Origin: Rhodobacterales bacterium HKCCA1288
Lineage (GTDB): Bacteria; Pseudomonadota; Alphaproteobacteria; Rhodobacterales; Rhodobacteraceae
Assembly (NCBI GenBank): GCA_015693905.1
Contig: CP065161.1
Span: forward strand, 1,116,001 to 1,180,000
Direction: 5' to 3'
Length of the DNA stretch: 64,000 nt
In this document: positions 60,741 through 64,000 of the stretch, one piece after another
Position numbering within the stretch: the first letter of the stretch is position 1
Layout of the letters: each line of letters opens with the position of its first letter
Notes under the pieces: generated by a model
Databases searched by the model: none
What the model was told of the DNA's origin: nothing
Seen by the model: only the letters and a program-made list of their open reading frames with translations
Made by a program: the position numbers and the translations under genes

Positions 60741-61654
60741 CACCTCCCCCGTTTTACGGCGCAGATCGGCCCGAGGATATACGTTGGATCACCGCCGCAG
60801 ACGGCAAACGCCTACGGGCGGGCCATTGGCCGAAGGGGCAAAAGGGAACAATTCTTTTGTTCACGGGGCGCACCGAATTCCTTGAGAAATACACGGATGC
60901 GGCCCAAACTTTTGCCGCGCTAGGATGGGGGATGGCCTCGCTTGACTGGCGGGGGCAAGGCCTCTCGGCGCGGCTGCTAGAAGATCCACAAATCGGTCAT
61001 GTGGGTGATTTTTCTGAATATCAACGCGATGTGGATGCGTTTCTTGACTATTGCGCGCGTTGCGATTTGCCCAAGCCATGGGTCATGTTCGCCCATTCGA
61101 TGGGGGGCGCTATCGGCCTGCGCGCCCTTCACAACGGGTTCCGCCCCGCGGCTGCGGTGTTCTCAGCGCCAATGTGGGACATTCAACTGAGCCCCGTCTT
61201 GCGGATCTTGGCAAAGCTTGCCTATGTCATCGCTAAGCCGATTGGCCTTGCCGCGCGCTATGCGCCTACGCAAGGCCCGCATGAGCCGATGGTGTTTGAA
61301 GGCAATCCCCTAACCCATGATCAGGCGCGTCTCGATTGGATGAAGGAACAAGCTAAGGCAGACCCGCTGCTGACCCTTGGGGGGCCATCCATTTCATGGG
61401 TCTATCATGCCTTGACCGAGTGTCAGGCCCTTGCCGCACTGCCTGCGCCAAAAGGTGTTCCGACCCTTGGCTTTGTCGGCACGGATGAGCGCGTGGTCTC
61501 GCGCGAGAGAATTGCAGAGATCATGGCGACATGGCCTGATGGTCAGTTTCTTGAAATTGAAGGCGCCGCGCATGAGGTGTTGATGGAAACAGATCCCCTG
61601 CGCGATCAAGCCTTGCGCGCCATAGCCCAGATTTTGGGGCGCGTTGCCCCTTAG
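60737..61654 (+). CDS. Alpha/beta hydrolase, lysophospholipase (PldB/monoglyceride lipase) type
   Basis: 305 aa. Nucleophile elbow MFAHSMGGAIGLRAL (about residue 119), upstream LDWRGQGLSARLLEDPQIGHVGDFSEYQRDVDAFL typical of the lysophospholipase group, Asp in GFVGTDERVVSRERI and His in EGAAHEVLMETDPLRDQAL near the C-terminus. It probably hydrolyses a lysophospholipid or monoacylglycerol. GTG start, coupled to the SCP2 gene. The stop overlaps the stop of lolD (TTAG). Confidence 0.88.
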   Translation: MTPPPFYGADRPEDIRWITAADGKRLRAGHWPKGQKGTILLFTGRTEFLEKYTDAAQTFAALGWGMASLDWRGQGLSARLLEDPQIGHVGDFSEYQRDVDAFLDYCARCDLPKPWVMFAHSMGGAIGLRALHNGFRPAAAVFSAPMWDIQLSPVLRILAKLAYVIAKPIGLAARYAPTQGPHEPMVFEGNPLTHDQARLDWMKEQAKADPLLTLGGPSISWVYHALTECQALAALPAPKGVPTLGFVGTDERVVSRERIAEIMATWPDGQFLEIEGAAHEVLMETDPLRDQALRAIAQILGRVAP

Positions 61655-62343
61655 GGGCGATGCGGGGCAATCTGCCCTTGGGATAGCACCACCACCCGAT
61701 CCATGCGCGCAGCCAAGGCGTGGTTATGGGTGGCCACAAGCGCGGCCATGTTAGAGGCGCGCACGAGATCAAGCAGCATATCAAACACCATATCCGCCGT
61801 ATCAGGATCAAGATTGCCCGTTGGCTCATCCGCCAAAAGCATCCGTGGCGCATTGGCCAAAGCACGGCAAATTGCCACGCGCTGCTGCTCACCTCCAGAC
61901 ATTTGGGCGGGGCGATGCTGCGCCCTTTGCGAGAGGTCAACACGATCAAGCAAGGCGGCGGCCCGTGCCCGTGCGGCCCCCTCACCATGGCCAAGGGCCA
62001 ATTGTGGCAGCACGATATTCTCTAGCGCGCTGAATTCAGGCAAGAGATGGTGAAACTGATACACAAACCCCAGATCACGGCACCGTGCAGCACTGCGCGC
62101 CGCATCAGTCGCGCGCGCCATGGCCTGACCGCAGAGATCAACCTGCCCCGCGTCAGGCGTATCAAGCAGGCCCGCGATATGCAAAAGCGTGGATTTACCA
62201 GCGCCTGACGGCGCAATGAGCCCAACAATCTCGCCTGCATGAATGCGCAGATCCGCACCCGACAAAACACGCGTCTCATTGGGGCGACCAAGGTTATAGG
62301 ACTTTTCCACCCCCTCAAGGCGCAGCACAGGCTGATCATTCAT
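61651..62343 (-). CDS. lolD: Lipoprotein-releasing system ATP-binding protein LolD
   Basis: 230-aa ABC ATPase. Walker A GLIAPSGAGKSTLLH (about residue 41), signature QMSGGEQQRVAICRAL (about 145), Walker B MLLADEPTGNLDPDTADM and the H-loop LVATHNHALAARMDRV. It drives release of outer-membrane lipoproteins from the inner membrane to LolA. The start overlaps the upstream permease gene by 8 nt. Confidence 0.95.
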   Translation of the reverse strand: MNDQPVLRLEGVEKSYNLGRPNETRVLSGADLRIHAGEIVGLIAPSGAGKSTLLHIAGLLDTPDAGQVDLCGQAMARATDAARSAARCRDLGFVYQFHHLLPEFSALENIVLPQLALGHGEGAARARAAALLDRVDLSQRAQHRPAQMSGGEQQRVAICRALANAPRMLLADEPTGNLDPDTADMVFDMLLDLVRASNMAALVATHNHALAARMDRVVVLSQGQIAPHRP

Positions 62344-63649
62344 AACGCAGTGCCTCCACAGGGTTCATTCGCGCCGCACGGCGCGCAGGGAAAATCGTCA
62401 CCAAAAATGACAACCCAAGCGACAGGGACATGGCGGAAAGAATATCGCCCATCTCCAATCGGGCAGGCAATTGCGACAGATATCGAACCGAAGGATCCCA
62501 GACCCCGCCCCCTGCCATCCAATTCACGGCAGCAAAAATGGGGTCAATATAAATCGCGAAGGCCGAGCCAAGGGCCACGCCACACAGCGTTCCCGCCACC
62601 CCTACAGAGGCCCCGCAAATGAAGAAGACGCGCAAAATCGCCCCTTGCGTGAGGCCAACTGTTCGCAAAATCCCAATATCGCGCCCCTTGTTTTTAACCA
62701 ACATGATAAGGCCCGAAACAATATTGAGCGTGGCAATCATCACAAGGATCGACAAGATGATGAACATCACATTGTCCTCCATTTGCAACGCTTGCAAAAA
62801 GGCGCCAGAACTGTCTTCCCAAGTCCACGCTGTGGCCATGGGCCCCGCTGCGCCGAGCACACGGGTCACGGCCGCATTTGCTTGTTCGGGGTCGTCCAGC
62901 ATCACATCGATGCGATCAACCAGACCTTCGCGGTTAAAATAGGGCTGCGCTTGGTCAAGTGGCATATAGACCCGCACGCGGTCGATATCGAAACGGCCCA
63001 CTTGGAAAATATAGACCACTTCAGCATTCACAATTCGCGGGCTTGTGCCAAAAGCGGTGCGCGCGCCATCGGGCGAAATCAGGCGGATTTTATCTCCAAC
63101 CACCACCCCCAATTCCCGCGCCACGCCCGAGCCGATAGCGACACCTTGATCAAATTGATCCAGATTGCCCCATGCGCGTTCAGGGTCCGCGACAAGGGGC
63201 AGACTACGCAAATCTGCGCCTGTGATCCCCACAACCTCAACGCCTGCATTTCGGCCAAAAGCGGCGGCCATGACCTGCCCCGTGACCACCGGGGCCACAT
63301 GGGCCACGCCATCTAGCGTTGCAATTGCCGAAGCAATATCCGTGTAATCTGAAATCTCACGGCTCATCGCGCCTGTTGCACTGTAATTGGGCGCACCATA
63401 GACTGAAATATGTGGGTTCGCGCCCAAAATCGTGCCAACAAATTCATGTCGAAACCCCGCCCGCACCGAGAGGGTCGCAATCAACGCCGCCACGGCCAAA
63501 GCGATGCCAAGAAAGCTGATCCATGTCATCGCGGACACGCCCCCCTCAGCACGGCGGGCGCGCAGGTAGCGCAAGGCGATCATAAATTCAAACCGCGCAA
63601 ACGGGCGCGGGGAACGCGGTGCAGGGTTGGCGGTGGCAGCGGTGGTCAT
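62336..63649 (-). CDS. lolC: Lipoprotein-releasing ABC transporter permease (LolC/LolE)
   Basis: 437 aa. Four membrane helices: one near the N-terminus (MIALRYLRARRAEGGVSAMTWISFLGIALAVAALIATLSVRAGFRHEF) and three near the C-terminus (about 290-430). A large periplasmic MacB-like domain lies between. FVYQ-type LolD contacts and the C-terminal RAARMNPVEALRYE motif are present. A single permease gene suggests a LolF-type homodimer rather than a LolC/LolE pair. Start at 63649 (MTTAATANP) or 63655. Confidence 0.93.
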   Translation of the reverse strand: MTTAATANPAPRSPRPFARFEFMIALRYLRARRAEGGVSAMTWISFLGIALAVAALIATLSVRAGFRHEFVGTILGANPHISVYGAPNYSATGAMSREISDYTDIASAIATLDGVAHVAPVVTGQVMAAAFGRNAGVEVVGITGADLRSLPLVADPERAWGNLDQFDQGVAIGSGVARELGVVVGDKIRLISPDGARTAFGTSPRIVNAEVVYIFQVGRFDIDRVRVYMPLDQAQPYFNREGLVDRIDVMLDDPEQANAAVTRVLGAAGPMATAWTWEDSSGAFLQALQMEDNVMFIILSILVMIATLNIVSGLIMLVKNKGRDIGILRTVGLTQGAILRVFFICGASVGVAGTLCGVALGSAFAIYIDPIFAAVNWMAGGGVWDPSVRYLSQLPARLEMGDILSAMSLSLGLSFLVTIFPARRAARMNPVEALRYE

Positions 63650-63682
63650 GACCACTCCTTCGCAGAGCTTCCTTGCCCTGAT

Positions 63683-64000
63683 TTAGGGCTTCTTAAGGCG
63701 CTCTACAACTTGGCTCGCGTTTTCGTCAGGCGGAAACACGGGATAGATCACATCTTCGATCACCCCATCGCGACAGATCAGGGTCAGGCGTTTCAACAAC
63801 ACCTCCCCCGCAACCTCAAAACTGGGCAACCGCAGCGCATCGCGCAGAGCAAGCCCCTGATCCGATAGCATCGCATAGGGCAGATGCAGACGCAGAACCG
63901 CCTCAGCCTGATAGGCGCTGTCTTGGGTTGAAAGGCCAAAAAGATGATCGACCCCAAGCGCGCGCAAATCTGCGTAAAGATCACGAAACGCGCAAGATTG
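63683..64000 (-). CDS. Peroxiredoxin (AhpC/TSA, BCP-type), C-terminal part (gene continues past window end)
   Basis: About 105 codons open to the window edge. The visible N-terminal edge reads QSCAFRDLYADLRALGVDHLFGLSTQDSAYQAEAVLRLHLPYAMLSDQGLALRDALRLPSFEVAGEVLLKRLTLI. The cysteine near the edge is in the CxxQSC-type position of BCP-like peroxiredoxins. They reduce hydroperoxides. The C-terminal YPVFPPDENASQVVERL is typical of this subgroup in Rhodobacterales. An in-frame ATG at 63967 exists but cuts the domain; the true start is outside. Confidence 0.88.
   Translation of the reverse strand, partial: QSCAFRDLYADLRALGVDHLFGLSTQDSAYQAEAVLRLHLPYAMLSDQGLALRDALRLPSFEVAGEVLLKRLTLICRDGVIEDVIYPVFPPDENASQVVERLKKP

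Noticed and set aside
1-64000. Mobile elements, CRISPR arrays, prophage or defence genes
   Set aside because: Read through both strands; no transposase, integrase, terminal inverted repeats, spaced direct repeats, phage structural genes or known defence domains were seen.

Overview
The window looks like a chromosomal segment of an alphaproteobacterium of the order Rhodobacterales (Roseobacter-type Rhodobacteraceae). The evidence is the gene content: a DctPQM TRAP transporter, a class I polyhydroxyalkanoate (PHA) locus with PhaR and phasin, the SUV3-like helicase / S4 protein / FdxA / CarD neighbourhood, a PntAB transhydrogenase next to kynureninase, a DUF3422 protein, and cobalamin genes. Base composition is moderately GC-rich throughout. 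I see no insertion sequence, phage gene, CRISPR array, rRNA or tRNA.

Region 1 (1-22,010) is an accessory carbon-source island. It starts with a TRAP transporter (dctM partial, dctQ, dctP) read leftward. Divergent from it are a GntR regulator and a fumarylacetoacetase-family hydrolase, and then a LysR regulator. Next come a leftward operon of a split transketolase (two subunits) plus an SDR, and a divergent rightward pair of a SAF-domain (DRL/homoserine-dehydrogenase-like) oxidoreductase plus a full-length transketolase. The two units face each other across an almost perfect 29-bp inverted repeat. This is the most unusual part of the window and may be an undescribed sugar or sugar-acid pathway. 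It is followed by a uronate operon (uxaC-kduI-kduD-uxuB) with a divergent GntR / Fe(II)-2OG oxygenase / AEC transporter operon. An aldo/keto reductase and an SDR-BKACE-SDR operon complete the island. The kinase and aldolase that would finish the uronate route (KdgK, Eda) and mannonate dehydratase are not in the window.

Region 2 (22,011-28,650) carries two paralogous family-2-like glycosyltransferases, one fused to a methyltransferase-like domain. Between them lies the 3' remnant of a GT61 glycosyltransferase gene. Then follow DUF1178, a NUDIX hydrolase, an exported glutathione peroxidase and a histone-deacetylase-like hydrolase. Region 3 (28,650-39,600) is housekeeping metabolism: pntAB, kynU, DUF3422, moaA, an M20 amidohydrolase, xseA and purD. 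Region 4 (39,600-44,900) is the PHA locus (phaR, phaP, phaC, divergent phaZ, an alpha/beta hydrolase), with three CTGC-N3/4-GCAG motifs upstream of phaP.

Region 5 (44,900-64,000) is a core-genome stretch: thrS, an ArsC-like protein, a cold-shock protein, DUF2177, folA-thyA, a glyoxalase-family protein, DUF1194, an Lrp regulator, a Kef-type antiporter, cobT/cobS, carD, fdxA, an S4 protein, the SUV3-like helicase, a TPR protein, an SCP2 protein, a lysophospholipase-like hydrolase, lolD-lolC/E and a peroxiredoxin cut by the window edge. Genes are very tightly packed. Five convergent pairs overlap by exactly four bases with interlocking stop codons.
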